Source of the DNA: Planctomycetota bacterium
GTDB lineage: Bacteria > Planctomycetota > UBA1135 > UBA2386
Assembly (NCBI GenBank): GCA_016713175.1
Contig: JADJPQ010000001.1
Location: forward strand, 957,001-1,021,000
Direction: 5' to 3'
Length of the DNA: 64,000 bases
A program made the translations under genes and the position numbers. The notes beneath the pieces are model-generated. The model was not told where the DNA came from. It did no database searches and saw only the letters and a program-made list of their open reading frames with translations. The first letter of the stretch is position 1. Every line of letters begins with the position of its first letter. Of the stretch, positions 1-10,300 are shown in pieces.

Positions 1-517
1 CGGCGTGGATCGTCGGTGGGGTTCCGGTCAGACTGCGTGGGCCCTGCACCAGGCAGTGACGCAGGTGCGCTTTTGCGTTCAGCACGCGCAGCCCTGGTTC
101 CGGCGAATCGTGGGCGGCCTCCAGAGTGCACTCCTCGAAGCAGACGGTGCCGCGGGTGACCCGGACCGCGTGCTTCCAGTAGAACCAAGGATTGCGGAAG
201 TGGATGTTGGTCACGAACGCGCGGGTTCCATCCGGCGGCCGCAGCTCGGTGACCGAGGTGGTCATCATCCCCGTGCCAAGGACCTGCACGATCTGGCCGG
301 CCGGCGCGGGGAGCGCCGTGATGACCAGCGGCTTGTCGAGCACGAACGCCTGGTAGTTGCCGGGTGCGACTTCGACGATGTCGTTCGGGGCAGCGGCGGT
401 GATCGCATCGCGAATTTCCGCGAACCCGCCCGCGCCGACGCGCAGGATGTTCTGCGCGCCGAGTGGCACGCCGAGCAGCATCATCAAGGCGAGGGGCTTC
501 TGCATCGGCGGGATCAT
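1..517 (-). CDS. Secreted beta-helix-like protein, N-terminal part (runs off window)
   Basis: The reading frame is open from the ATG at 517 to the window edge (172 codons). The likely true start is the second Met, at 505, which begins a short signal peptide: Met-Gln-Lys, a Leu/Met-rich core, and a probable cut after LGAQ. The following residues (VGAGGFAEIRDAITAA, then a segment ending in EVAPGNYQ) match the first turn of right-handed parallel beta-helix proteins of the pectate-lyase or NosD type, where the sentence 'generated by chance events that create a set of possibilities' is encoded. The frame from 517 overlaps the stop of the AraC remnant at 514-516 by four bases. Catalytic function cannot be told because the C-terminal part is missing. 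Confidence 0.6.
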   Translation of the reverse strand, partial: MIPPMQKPLALMMLLGVPLGAQNILRVGAGGFAEIRDAITAAAPNDIVEVAPGNYQAFVLDKPLVITALPAPAGQIVQVLGTGMMTTSVTELRPPDGTRAFVTNIHFRNPWFYWKHAVRVTRGTVCFEECTLEAAHDSPEPGLRVLNAKAHLRHCLVQGPRSLTGTPPTIHA

Positions 518-843
518 AGCGTTCTCGACTTGGCGGTCGGCTCGGCAGCGCTGCGGAAGAACCGGCCCGGGCTGATTCCGAAGACGGTCGCGAACGCGGC
601 GATGAAGGCCGAAGCGCTATCGTAGCCCGTGGCCCTGGCGACGGCATCGATCGGCTGGCCTTCGGCGAGGCCGCGCAAGGCGAACTGCATGCGGGCGTGC
701 CTTCGCCACGCCCCAAAGCTCATGCCGGTCTCGCCGCGGAACCGACGTTCGAGGGTCCGGCTGCTGATCCCGATGCCGCCTGCCATGACCTCGATGTCAT
801 CGGGTTTGCCCGGGTGGTCGAGGATTCGCGTCGGCCCTGGCTT
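514..843 (-). pseudogene. AraC-family regulator, C-terminal HTH remnant
   Basis: The frame encodes only the AraC-type DNA-binding domain. It runs from RILDHPGKPDDIE through the first HTH (GISSRTLERRFRGETGMSF) to the second (ATGYDSASAFIAAF) and ends with the family signature SPGRFF. AraC regulators of this type are usually about 250-300 residues with an N-terminal sensor domain, which is absent here. The frame meets a stop at 844-846, and AraC-like sequence ends near 828, where sequence coding for the divergent VOC fragment begins. An internal ATG at 786 could still give a roughly 90-residue DNA-binding peptide. I read it as a remnant left by a deletion. Confidence 0.7.
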
Positions 844-1117
844 CTACCTGATCCAGACCGGTCCGGATCAGAACCCCGGCGTCTTGGGGCTGATGCACGC
901 CCGGCAGGCCCCGCGCACGGGCACCGGGTTGAACGGGCTCGAGCCGACGTTCGCGGTGCTCGACGTCGACGCGATCGCCAGGCTGGTCGCCAGGCACGGC
1001 GGCAAGGTGATCATGCCGAAGGCGGTGATCCCGACCGCGGGGGAGATGATCCGGTTCCTCGATACCGAGGGCAATGACATCGGGGCGATGCGCTACGAAA
1101 CGCCACCGCGCGGGTAG
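836..1117 (+). pseudogene. VOC (glyoxalase/bleomycin-resistance fold) protein, N-terminally truncated
   Basis: The encoded segment starts at PGFYLIQTGPDQ and continues through EPTFAVLDVDAI, HGGKVIMPK and IRFLDTEGNDIGAM. These are the middle and second beta-alpha-beta-beta-beta unit of VOC superfamily proteins of the kind annotated as glyoxalase/dioxygenase-like. The first module, with its usual 'YADDPERAARFYxxVFGW' type segment, is missing. The frame is open back to 629, but that upstream part is the antisense of the AraC HTH and is not VOC-like. The gene is therefore probably non-functional. It stands head-to-head with the AraC remnant, as expected for a regulator and its target that lost both 5' ends together. 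Confidence 0.65.
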
Positions 1118-1178
1118 GCGGCGGCGTTGCCGCGAGCCGGACCCGGCGTCGGTGGCGGCCCGATGAGGACACCTCGCT

Positions 1179-1712
1179 TCAGCCCGGTGCGGCCAACCAG
1201 TCCCGCCGCAACAGCGCCAGGTGATGGGCCAGGTGCCCCGGCAGGATCGTCAGCAGCGCAAGCACGGTGAACTCGACGTCACTGGCGATGCCGCGACGCG
1301 CCAGCGCTTCGGCCGGCAGACCGCGCGCCAGCGCAATCGTGGCCTGCCGGGCGATCGTCCATTCGGCGAGCAGGTCGGGCAGCGGTCGTTCGTGGAATCG
1401 TCCGAACGGGTTCCACTCCGCTTGCTCGAAGCCGGGCAGCGGGGCGCGATCGCCGCGGGCGAACGACAGGGCGCGGTAGGCGAGGATCCGTTCGACGTCG
1501 GCGAGGTGGCCGACCACTTCGCGGATCGACCAGCGATCGGGAGCTGGCGCGGATCGCGAACGCGCTTCGTCGATCGCCAGCAGCGTCTGCAGTTCGCCGA
1601 TCTGGGTGTGCAGGATCGTCAGCAGGTCTCCTGGTGGCACCGGCGCGAGGTAGCGGCCGTAGTACGGCGCGTGGTCGGCGGCGGTCGGCCGGGCGAGGAT
1701 CGGCGCGGGCAT
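1179..1712 (-). CDS. DinB-like/YfiT-like putative metalloenzyme
   Basis: A 177-residue protein resembling the DinB_2 four-helix-bundle family. Family features seen are DRWSIREVVGHLADVERI in the first half, with the first metal-ligand His in GHLAD, and PGHLAHHLALLR near the C-terminus, with the second and third His. Members are divalent-metal enzymes, some using thiol cofactors such as bacillithiol, and many have no known substrate. The start at 1712 is the first ATG that gives a normal family length. No stable partner is evident: serA upstream on the same strand is about 160 bases away, and that gap shows nothing recognisable. Family assignment is firm; the reaction is unknown. Confidence 0.8.
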   Translation of the reverse strand: MPAPILARPTAADHAPYYGRYLAPVPPGDLLTILHTQIGELQTLLAIDEARSRSAPAPDRWSIREVVGHLADVERILAYRALSFARGDRAPLPGFEQAEWNPFGRFHERPLPDLLAEWTIARQATIALARGLPAEALARRGIASDVEFTVLALLTILPGHLAHHLALLRRDWLAAPG

Positions 1713-1873
1713 GGCTACTCGATCGTCGTGAAGGTGGCCGAATCGCCGCCGACGCACCAAGGCAGGATGAACAGGCAGGTGGCAAGGCGTTCGGCGGTTC
1801 TGAGCATGACACCCTGGGTTGGCTGCGCCCACAGCGTAACCGGCCCGACGACCCGGTGGGCACCTGGTCGGTC

Positions 1874-3127
1874 TCAGTACAGCAGCCGGGTCCGGACGGT
1901 GCCCGCGATGCCGTCCAGTTCGCGCTGCAGCGTCCGGGTGTCGCCGCGATCGGTCGGATCGACGTCGATGACGACGTAGCCGATCTCCGCGTCGGTCTGC
2001 AGATACTGCGCCGCGACGTTGACCCGATGCCGCGAGAACACGTCGTTGACCTGCGACAGCATGCCCGGCTGGTTCCGGTGGATGTGCAGCAGCCGATGTT
2101 TGCCGATGTGTTCGGGCAGCGACACTTCCGGGAAGTTGACGGCCGACAGCGTCGAGCCGTTGTTGCTGTAGCGCAGCATCTTCTCGGCGACTTCGCCGCC
2201 GATGTTCTGCTGGGCTTCCAGCGTGCTGCCGCCGACATGCGGGGTCAGGATCGCCTGGTCGAAGCGCAGCAGCGGTGACTCGAAGCGTTCGTCGTTGGAC
2301 TGTGGTTCCTTCGGGAACACGTCGATCGCGACGCCGGCGAGGTGGCCGGAGTCGAGCGCCGCCGCGACCGCCTCGAGGTCGACGACCGTGCCGCGCGCGG
2401 CATTGATCAGCGCGGTGCCGGGTTTCATCTTCGCGATCTGGTCGCGACCGATCAGCCAGCGGGTCTGCGGTGTCTCCGGCACATGCAGCGTGACGATGTC
2501 GGCGACGTCGAGCAGCGCCTCGAGTGACCGTACGGCCGTCGCATTGCCGAGCGCCAGCTTGGTGACGATGTCGTAGAACACGACCTGCATGCCGAGTGCT
2601 TCGGCGAGCAGCCCGACCTGCGTACCGATGTGGCCGTAGCCGATGATGCCGAGGGTCTTGCCACGCGCTTCGCGTGCGCCGGTGGCCGATTTGATCCACT
2701 CGCCGCGGTGGGTGGCGGCGTTCTTGTGCGGAATGCCGCGCAACAGCAGGATGATCTCGGCCAGCACCAGTTCGGCGACGCTGCGGGTGTTGGAGAACGG
2801 CGCGTTGAACACCGGGATGCCGCGGCGGCGGGCCGCCGCCAGGTCGACCTGGTCGGTGCCGATGCAGAAGCAGCCGATCGCCATCAGCTTCGGCGCCGTC
2901 GTCAGGATCTGTTCGGTGATCTGCGTGCGCGAGCGGATGCCGAGAATGTGCACGCTGGCAAGGGCGTCGGTGAGCTGGTCCGGTGGCAGCGCCTTGGCGT
3001 GCCTCATGACCTGTGTGTAGCCGTCGGCGACGAACATCTCGGCGGCGCGATCGTGGACGCCCTCGAGCAGCAGCACGGAGATGTTGCCCTTGTCCAGCGA
3101 CATTCGCGGGCCGGAATCGGATGCCAT
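1874..3127 (-). CDS. serA: D-3-phosphoglycerate dehydrogenase (E. coli-type)
   Basis: A 417-residue protein closely following the E. coli SerA type. It catalyses NAD-dependent oxidation of 3-phosphoglycerate, the first step of serine synthesis. Visible motifs are the nucleotide-binding GYGHIGTQVG, the catalytic Arg in NAARGTVVD, the Glu in DVFPKEP and the His in LTPHVGGST. The C-terminal ACT domain contains HIHRNQPG and NVAAQYLQ, which carry the His and Asn positions that bind serine for feedback inhibition in E. coli. There is no long intervening domain, so this is the short regulated form. An internal Met nine codons in (3103) is an alternative start. With glyA in the same window, the serine/glycine/one-carbon route is represented. 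Confidence 0.95.
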   Translation of the reverse strand: MASDSGPRMSLDKGNISVLLLEGVHDRAAEMFVADGYTQVMRHAKALPPDQLTDALASVHILGIRSRTQITEQILTTAPKLMAIGCFCIGTDQVDLAAARRRGIPVFNAPFSNTRSVAELVLAEIILLLRGIPHKNAATHRGEWIKSATGAREARGKTLGIIGYGHIGTQVGLLAEALGMQVVFYDIVTKLALGNATAVRSLEALLDVADIVTLHVPETPQTRWLIGRDQIAKMKPGTALINAARGTVVDLEAVAAALDSGHLAGVAIDVFPKEPQSNDERFESPLLRFDQAILTPHVGGSTLEAQQNIGGEVAEKMLRYSNNGSTLSAVNFPEVSLPEHIGKHRLLHIHRNQPGMLSQVNDVFSRHRVNVAAQYLQTDAEIGYVVIDVDPTDRGDTRTLQRELDGIAGTVRTRLLY

Positions 3128-3169
3128 GGCCGCGACTATGCCGGCGGCGGCAGCGGGAACAACCGTCCG

Positions 3170-5383
3170 TCAGCGCTGGATGCGCAGCGGTGGCAGCGCC
3201 AGCGCCGGTTCGCCGCCGGGTGCCGGCAGCCAGTCGGTGGCGTCGCGGATGCGGAGGCGGAGTTCGTGGTTGCCGGTGGGTACCGCCGCAGGCAGATCGA
3301 AGACGAAGGTGTGGCACAGCAGTTCGCCCGGCAGCCAGGTGCCGGCGGCGACGGTGCCGAGCGCAACCCGGTCCTCCTGTTCGAGCCAGGGCCGGTCGTT
3401 CGCGGTGTCGCCGATCGCGAGCCGCAGCGACAGCGTGTGATTGCTCGCCGGGCTGGCGCCCGCGCGCAGGTAGATCCGGACCAGGCCCTTCTGTCCGGCA
3501 GTGGCGGGCACCGGTTCCGCGGCCACCACGGTCACGATGTCGCCGAATGGCTCGTGACGGCGCTGCAGGCGCGCGAGGCCGGCGGCATCCAGCGTCGCCG
3601 CCGCTTCGCGTTGCGGCGCCAGCACGTGCACGACCTGGGCATCCCATGCTTGCAGCATCGTCGCGACGATGCGTGCCTCGGGCGGGACCGGTTGGTTCGC
3701 CGGGCGGGTCTGCAGGTCACCCGTGACCAGCGCGCGCCAGCAGGCGGCACCCAGCGGGTGGGCGGGCGCGACCGGACCGACGTCGCTGCGCGCGAGCACC
3801 GCCGCAGCGCGCCCTGGCGCCGTCGGCCAGCACAGCAGCGGGCGCAGGCCGGCCGGCAGTGCGTTCGCGTCCAGTTGCAGCAGGTTGCGCCACACCATGG
3901 CCGGCATGTTGTCGACGATGTAGTGGATCTGTTCGTCGCGGCAGTAGTCGGCGATACGGCGCCGCATCAGATACTCGCGCGCAAAGCGGCCATCGTTGAT
4001 CAGGCCGTCCAGGTTGATCACGGTGTGGCTGCTGGCTTCGAGTGCCACGTAGCCGGCGGCGAACGCACCAACGGTGCTGCCGGGCGGCAGCCAGTCCTGG
4101 ATCCAGCGGCCGAGGTCGACGAACGGTTCGGTGACGCGCGTCACCGGGGCGTGGAACCAGCTCGGCATGCGCGCCATCAGCGTGCCACCCAGAACGGTCA
4201 GTAGCGGCACTGCGAGCAGCCATTGCCACCAGCGGCGCAGCGGCCCGACGATGCCGCCGAGGCAGAGGCACACCAGGGTCACTTCGCTGACGAAGTACCA
4301 GGTCGAATAGCTGGTCAGATCGGCGAGCACCAGCGACAGCAGCAGCAGATGGCACAGCACGAACACCGTCAGCGCCGCGTACGCCGGCGCCATCGGCGGC
4401 CAGGGACGACGCGGCGCCAGCAGCCGAGACACCAGCGGCGGCAGCGCCGGGAGCAGGCACAGCGCGACCAGCGTCGCCACTTCGCTGCGCTCCGGCAAGC
4501 GTTGGAGTCGCGGCAACACGTGTTCGCCGATGGCGACCGCGACACTGCCAAGCGCGATCCAGGCGACCTGCAGCAGGTGGTTGCCGAGTGCGGTTGGCAA
4601 CGGCATCGCGCCGCTGTTCATCCAGGCCTTGACCGTGCCGGCGATCGGGACCCACTCGCCGGAGTAGAGGCGGACGAACGCCAACCAGCTGCAGCCGAGC
4701 ACGACCAGCGGCAGCACGTACGGCCAGGTGTGCGGCAGTCCGCGGCGCCAGGTGGTGCCCCGGCGGGCGCGCGACCACACCCAGATCCCGAGCAGTGCTG
4801 CCAGCAGGGCGTTCTCGGTGCGACACAGCGCGTGCGCGGCGGCCGCACCGCCGAGCCAGCCGGTCCGCCGGCGCCATTCGGGCGCGGTCGGCTCGGTGGC
4901 GGCGAACTGCGCCGCGGCATGCAGCAGCAACACCGTCACCAGGCCGTGGGTGCCGTTGTCCATGCCCATCAGCGTCCAGCGCATCTCGAAGCCGGCCATC
5001 GTCCAGGCCAGGAACGCGACCAGGCCGGCCAGTGGATGCATCCGGCGCAGCAGCGAGAACAGCAGGCAGCCAGCGACGAGCCAGGCACCGCCGGACACGG
5101 CGATCATCGCCCGGATCGCGGCGACGGGATCCGGGAAACACCAGGCCAGACCGGTCACCATCATGGCCCAGAGCGGTTGCACGCCGTTGGTGATGTGGCG
5201 CCCATCCAGGGAGTAACCGGCGCCGGCCAGGAGGTTCCGCGCTGGCTGCAGGTAGTAGATCGCGTCGTCGATCACCAGGTGCTTCTTCAGGTGATCCGCG
5301 GGCAGGCCAGCGGTGTGCAGGATGGCGAGGCCAGCAATGGCGGCGACGATGAGTACGATCGCCAGGACGAACCGGGAGCCCAT
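3170..5383 (-). CDS. Multi-pass membrane protein, GT-C glycosyltransferase-like
   Basis: A 737-residue integral membrane protein with about ten hydrophobic segments in its first 450 residues and a soluble C-terminal third. A short acidic stretch after the first membrane segment (VIDDAIYYLQPARNLLAG) and the following ITNGVQPLW resemble the first periplasmic loop of ArnT/PMT-like GT-C enzymes, where an Asp is catalytic. Family membership is an inference; no acceptor can be named. The frame is open to 5431, but that start would lie only eight bases from the divergent gene at 5440. I chose the ATG at 5383, directly before the first membrane segment. serA follows 42 bases downstream on the same strand. 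Confidence 0.7.
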   Translation of the reverse strand: MGSRFVLAIVLIVAAIAGLAILHTAGLPADHLKKHLVIDDAIYYLQPARNLLAGAGYSLDGRHITNGVQPLWAMMVTGLAWCFPDPVAAIRAMIAVSGGAWLVAGCLLFSLLRRMHPLAGLVAFLAWTMAGFEMRWTLMGMDNGTHGLVTVLLLHAAAQFAATEPTAPEWRRRTGWLGGAAAAHALCRTENALLAALLGIWVWSRARRGTTWRRGLPHTWPYVLPLVVLGCSWLAFVRLYSGEWVPIAGTVKAWMNSGAMPLPTALGNHLLQVAWIALGSVAVAIGEHVLPRLQRLPERSEVATLVALCLLPALPPLVSRLLAPRRPWPPMAPAYAALTVFVLCHLLLLSLVLADLTSYSTWYFVSEVTLVCLCLGGIVGPLRRWWQWLLAVPLLTVLGGTLMARMPSWFHAPVTRVTEPFVDLGRWIQDWLPPGSTVGAFAAGYVALEASSHTVINLDGLINDGRFAREYLMRRRIADYCRDEQIHYIVDNMPAMVWRNLLQLDANALPAGLRPLLCWPTAPGRAAAVLARSDVGPVAPAHPLGAACWRALVTGDLQTRPANQPVPPEARIVATMLQAWDAQVVHVLAPQREAAATLDAAGLARLQRRHEPFGDIVTVVAAEPVPATAGQKGLVRIYLRAGASPASNHTLSLRLAIGDTANDRPWLEQEDRVALGTVAAGTWLPGELLCHTFVFDLPAAVPTGNHELRLRIRDATDWLPAPGGEPALALPPLRIQR

Positions 5384-5439
5384 GTTTCGCAAGGTAGCCG
5401 GGACTTGATGTTCCTGCAGGGTCCATTTCACTAGCCAGC

Positions 5440-6807
5440 ATGCGCACTCTCCCCGTCACCGTCGCCCTGGTCGCAGGGCTGCATGCCCAGGACATCAATC
5501 ACGCCCTGACCGGCACGGCCAGTCAATCGACCACTGCGTTCGGTGGCCTGGCGCCGCGCGCGATCGATGGCAGCCGCAACAGCAACTGGGGAGGCGGTTC
5601 GATCTCGCACACTGCGAACGCCGGGGCCACCGAGTGGTGGGAGGTCGTGTTGCCGACCGTACAGGTCGCCGACGAAGTAGTGATCTTCGGCCGCAGCGAC
5701 TGCTGTCGCGGCCGGCTGGCGAACTTCCGCGTCGAGGCCTTCCTGGCCGCACAGACCCTGTTCACGCAGGACTTCTTCACGCTGAGCGGCGAAGTGCCGT
5801 CCGGCGGCTTGCGCTTCCCGCTGGCGGGCGGCGGCATTCCGCTCGATCGCCTGCGGATCACGACGCTCGGCCCGGGCCGGACCGGCGAACAGGTGTTGTC
5901 GCTGGCGGAGGTGCAGATCCTGCAGTACGGCGCGCAGCCCGAGGTGAACCTGGCACCGTTCGGCATCGCGACCCAATCGAGCGACCACAGTCCGGCCGGC
6001 ATCGCCGTGCGGGCGATCGATCGCAACACCGATGGCTTCTGGTCGCTGGGTTCGGTGTCGCACACGTTGCCGGGCCCGGGCGCCTGGTGGCGCGTCGACC
6101 TCGCGTGGCGCACGGACGTGAACGAGATCCGGCTGTGGAACCGGGTCGATTGCTGCAACAACCGGTTGTCCAACTTCCGGTTGTCGGTGTTCGATGGGCC
6201 GACCGAGGTGTTCGGGCAGGACTACTACACGACCGGCGGCGCCGTGGCGGTCGGCGTTCCCGAGGTCGTCGCGTTGCCAGCTGGCACGTCCGCCACCGCG
6301 GTGCAGGTGGCGTTGCTCGGGCCGGGCACATCGTTCGAGGAGGTGTTGTCGCTCGCCGAGGTCGAGGTGATCCGCTACGGCCTGACGCCGGCGTACACGC
6401 CGTACGGAACGGGTTGCGCCGGTTCGGCGGGCACGCCGACCCTGGCGGCCTTGGCGCCGTCACGACCGGCGATCGGCAGCGTGTTGACCGTGCGGGTCGG
6501 CAACGTGCCGTTGCCCGGCTTCGCGCTGTTGGCGTTTGGCCTCAGCGACCGCGTCTGGAACGGCACGCCGCTGCCGGCGGATCTGGCGCCGTTCGGTGCG
6601 CCGGGCTGTTTGGTGCATGCCAGCCCGGATGGCTCGCTGCTGCTGGCCGCACAGAACGGCAATGCCGACCTGCCGATCGCGATCCCGGGCGAGCGGCTGC
6701 TGCTTGGCACCCGGTTGTTCCAGCAGGCAATGGTGCTCGATCCGGCCGCCGGCAACGCGCTCGGGGCCACGGTCAGCAACGCGGCACTGCTGCGGGTCGG
6801 CATGTGA
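5440..6807 (+). CDS. Secreted protein with two F5/8 type C (discoidin) domains
   Basis: A 455-residue exported protein. A short signal peptide (cut probably after GLHA, residue 16) is followed by two related carbohydrate-binding-like modules. Each has an ALTGTASQST-like or ATQSSDHSP start, a RAIDGSRNSNWGG or RAIDRNTDGFW motif, a WWRVDL strand and a VDCCNNRLSNFRL segment. Such galactose-binding-like folds bind glycans or glycoconjugates at the cell surface. The last roughly 130 residues, from YGTGCAGSAG to the end, are a separate module shared with several other secreted proteins in this window. No enzymatic domain is present, so adhesion or surface binding is the likeliest role. Confidence 0.8.
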   Translation: MRTLPVTVALVAGLHAQDINHALTGTASQSTTAFGGLAPRAIDGSRNSNWGGGSISHTANAGATEWWEVVLPTVQVADEVVIFGRSDCCRGRLANFRVEAFLAAQTLFTQDFFTLSGEVPSGGLRFPLAGGGIPLDRLRITTLGPGRTGEQVLSLAEVQILQYGAQPEVNLAPFGIATQSSDHSPAGIAVRAIDRNTDGFWSLGSVSHTLPGPGAWWRVDLAWRTDVNEIRLWNRVDCCNNRLSNFRLSVFDGPTEVFGQDYYTTGGAVAVGVPEVVALPAGTSATAVQVALLGPGTSFEEVLSLAEVEVIRYGLTPAYTPYGTGCAGSAGTPTLAALAPSRPAIGSVLTVRVGNVPLPGFALLAFGLSDRVWNGTPLPADLAPFGAPGCLVHASPDGSLLLAAQNGNADLPIAIPGERLLLGTRLFQQAMVLDPAAGNALGATVSNAALLRVGM

Positions 6808-6817
6808 AGGGCGCGGA

Positions 6818-6836
6818 CTGCCGCATGGCGCGGCAG
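6818..6836. terminator. Short hairpin between convergent genes
   Basis: CTGCCGC and GCGGCAG form a 7-bp perfect stem with a 5-base loop in the 37-base gap between the convergent discoidin-protein gene and the Rpn-like gene. No T-tract follows on either strand, so it is at most a weak or Rho-assisted terminator. Confidence 0.35.
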
Positions 6837-6844
6837 AGGGCGGC

Positions 6845-7243
6845 TCAGACCCGTACCACATACGGAACGATCTGCGGCAGCACGGTGGCGCCGGGATGGT
6901 CCTTCGCCCAACGGTCGAGCAGCGCGGCGGCGCCGTCGGCGACCAGCCGATGGATCGCACGATCGTCGCGGACCATGTCCAGCAGCAGATAGACGAAGCC
7001 GTCGCGGCCGTCGATGGTCACGGCGAAGATCAGGTCGGCGAAGCCCTGCCGCTCGTCGGCAGCGGCGAGGAACGAGCCGTCCAGATGCCGCAGCGTCGGC
7101 CAGTCGATCCCGGCCGCGAGTTCTTCCGGCAACTGGCTCTGCAGCAGCGGGCCGGCCTGCGCCGGATCGCGGAACACGGTGCGGAACAGGGCGCCGTGCG
7201 GGTTGCGGGAAGAGTCGGGATGAGTGGTTGGTGGGTTGCCCAT
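6845..7243 (-). CDS. Rpn-family (PD-(D/E)XK, Transposase_31-like) protein, C-terminally short
   Basis: The 132-residue product matches the N-terminal half of the Rpn family of recombination-promoting nucleases. It has PHGALFRTVFRDP at the start, then LPEELAAGIDWPTLRHLDGSF and ADLIFAVTIDGRDGFVYLLLDMV, with the Asp and acidic positions of the nuclease core. It continues to LDRWAKDHPGATVLPQIVPYVV, where relatives go on with a YHG motif and a further 100-150 residues, but here a stop follows at once. It is probably a truncated copy. The frame opens at 7270, but the ATG at 7243 fits the family start better. Whether the short form is active is unknown. Confidence 0.65.
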   Translation of the reverse strand: MGNPPTTHPDSSRNPHGALFRTVFRDPAQAGPLLQSQLPEELAAGIDWPTLRHLDGSFLAAADERQGFADLIFAVTIDGRDGFVYLLLDMVRDDRAIHRLVADGAAALLDRWAKDHPGATVLPQIVPYVVRV

Positions 7244-7344
7244 ACCGAACCAGAGGGGGGACGGGGGCATGCCGCGGCCGCAATTCCGGGTGCGGCCCGG
7301 TCAGAGTTCCTGCGGCGCGGCGGCGACATGCCGACTACGCTCGT

Positions 7345-10300
7345 GTGGTGTCCTTGCCGCTCCGCATCGACGTCGTCCACGACCGCCGCCTGTGTCAGGC
7401 AATGCAACAGAACGCTCTGCCGTTCGTGCAGCTCATCGGCCTGACCAATACCGGCACCGCCGACCTGCGCGACCTGCGCTGCACGCTGACGGTCGAGCCC
7501 GGGCTCTGTGCCCCGTGGTCGGCGACTGTCGCCGCGATCCTGCCGGGCAGCACGTTCCATCTGACGCAGATCGATCCGGTCCTGCGCCCGGACGTGCTGG
7601 CCAATGCCACCGAACGGCAGGCCGGCCTGCTGCGGATCGTCGTCACCGCCGGTGGCCAGGAGATCGCGCGCTGCGAACGGGCGCTCGAGGTGCTGGCCTA
7701 CAACGAATGGCCCGGTGCCGCGTCCCTGCCGGCGCTGCTGGCGGCGTTCGTGCTGCCCAACCACCCGGTGTTCGGGCCCCTGTTGCGCGAGGCGAGTGCC
7801 CGGCTCGAGCGGGCCACCGGCCGCGCCAGCCTCGAGGGCTACCAGGGGCGCGATCCAGGGCGCGTGCGGGCGATGGCGCAGGCGATCTTCGAAGCGGTGC
7901 AAACGCGCGGGCTGACCTACGTCAATCCGCCGGCCAGCTTCGAACAGCACGGCCAGAAGGTCCGCACGCCCGAACAGGTGTTCGCCGACGGCATGGGCAC
8001 CTGCCTCGACCTCGCGCTGTTGCTGGCCGGCGCGCTCGAGCAGGCCGGATTGCATGCGCTGATCGTCGTTGCCGAGGGCCACGCGATCGCCGGGGTCTGG
8101 CCGCAGGAAGCGAGTGGCGGCGAGCCTACCGTCGAGGATCCGCTGCGGTTGCGCAAGCGGCTCGAGCTCGGCGAATTGCTGCTGTTCGAGTGCACCGGCG
8201 TCTGTCGGACGCAGCAGCAGACGTTCGAACAGGCGCTGGCGGCGGGCGCCCGGCAGGTCGCGGTCGGGGCGAAGTTCGTGTTCGCGCTCGATCTGGCGGC
8301 GGCGCGGCGCGCGCACCTGCGGCCGTTGCCACTGCGCACCGCGGCTTACGATGCCGCGGCGCCGATGCCGGTCGGCGTGGCGACGGCGGCGACGACATCG
8401 CCGGTGGTGCCGGTGCCCGCACCGCCGCCGTTGCCAGCCGCCGAGAAGGCGGCCGAGGACCGGTTGGCGCGCTGGCAGCGCCGCTTGCTGGATCTGACGC
8501 TGCGCAACCGCCTGCTCGCCGCGACCGCCAGCAAGAAGACGATTCCGCTGCTGGTGCCCGACGTGGTCGCCTGGGCCGAAGCGCTGCAGGAGGGCCAGTC
8601 GTTTGCCGTGCATGGTCGGCCGCCGGTGGCCGACGCCGACGATCCGCGCGACCGCGAGCGTTTGCAGCAGGTTGCCGGTGAGGATCCGCAGGCGGCGTTC
8701 CTGCGCGCGCAGTTGCAGAGGCGCGTGCTGCACGCCGATCTCGACGACGACGAAGTCGATGACCGGATGCTGGAGATCTTCCGGCACGCCCGTACCTCGA
8801 CCGAAGAGAGTGGTGTCAGTCCGCTGTATCTGGCGGTCGGGTTCCTGCGCTGGTTCGAGGCGCCGACGGCGAAAGAGCCGCGGCGTGCGCCGTTGCTGTT
8901 GTTGCCGGTGCAGGTCGAACGGTTGTCGGTGGCCGAGGGCTTCCAGATCGCGCTGGCCGACGAAGAAGTGCGGCTGAACCAGACGCTGCTGCAGAAGCTG
9001 CAGGCGGATTTCACGCTGACGGTGCCCGGCGTCGACGAACTGCTGGCGGCCGAGGACGGCGTCGACGTCGCCGCAGTGCTCGACGCGTTCCGCCGCGCGG
9101 TGCTCGGCATCGACCGGTGGGAAGTGGAACCGGCGTGCAGCCTCGGCTTCTTCTCGTTCACCAAGCACCTGATGTGGCTGGACCTGCAGGAACGGCGGGC
9201 CGAACTGCTGCAGAACGCGTTCTTGCAGCACCTGGTGCTGACCCCGGGCGCGGCCTGGCCGCAGCAGGACGACTGGCCCGAGCCGTCACGGCTGGATGCG
9301 CTGGCCCCGGCCGCGCAGTTGTGCCCGAAGGACGCCGACAGCTCGCAACTGTGCGCGGTCGCAGCCGCAGCCGACGGCCGCAGCTTCGTGCTGGAGGGGC
9401 CGCCGGGCACCGGCAAGTCGCAGACGATCACCAATCTGATCGCGCAGTGCCTGGCCGCCGGTCAGCGGGTCCTGTTCGTCGCCGAGAAGCGCGCGGCGTT
9501 GGCCGTGGTGCAGAAGCGCCTGCAGGATGTCGGGCTGGCGCCGTTCTGCCTGGATCTGCATGGCAACAAGGGCGGCAAGAAGGATGTCGTCGAACATCTG
9601 GGGCGCACGATCGACCTGGCGCGTGAACGCGAGCCCGCGGCGTGGGCGCAACGGGCCGAAGAACTGCAACAAGCGCGCGCCGAACTGAATGCCCACGTGC
9701 ACCGCCTGCACGCCGGGCGCGCCGCCGGACTGTCGTTGTTTGCGGCCACGGCCCGTCTGTGCGGCCTGCGCGAGGCACCGCGGCTGTCCGGGTTGCCGAC
9801 CGATCTCGACGACGCCCGCGTGATGCGCTGCGAAGTCGCGGTCGATGCGCTGGCGGCGACCGCGGCGCCGCTGGGCGACATTCCTTGCCATCCGTGGCTT
9901 GGCGTCGGTCGCGCCGATTGGGCTCCGGCGCTGCCGCGCGAACTCGAGCCGCTGCTGCAGACGGCTACCGACCGGCTGGCGGCGGTGGTTGCCGCCTGGA
10001 ACCCGGTCCGCACGCTGCTCGGCATGTCCGAGCTGCTGCCGACGCGCGCGATGCTGCCGACGATCGGCCAGGTGGCCGTGTTGCTGCAGCACGTGCCGCC
10101 GACCGCGGCGCTGACGCTCGGCGCCGGGTTCCCGGCCCGCCGCGATGCGGCGCTGGCGTTGATCGCGACCGGCCGCCGACGCGACGAGCTCTGGTCGCAG
10201 GTGTCGCCGCGCTGGCGCCGCGAGCTGCTGGCGCTGGACGTGCCGGCGTTGCTGGTGCCGGTGCGGCGCCATCATGCCGCGTTCCTGCCGATCCGCTGGT

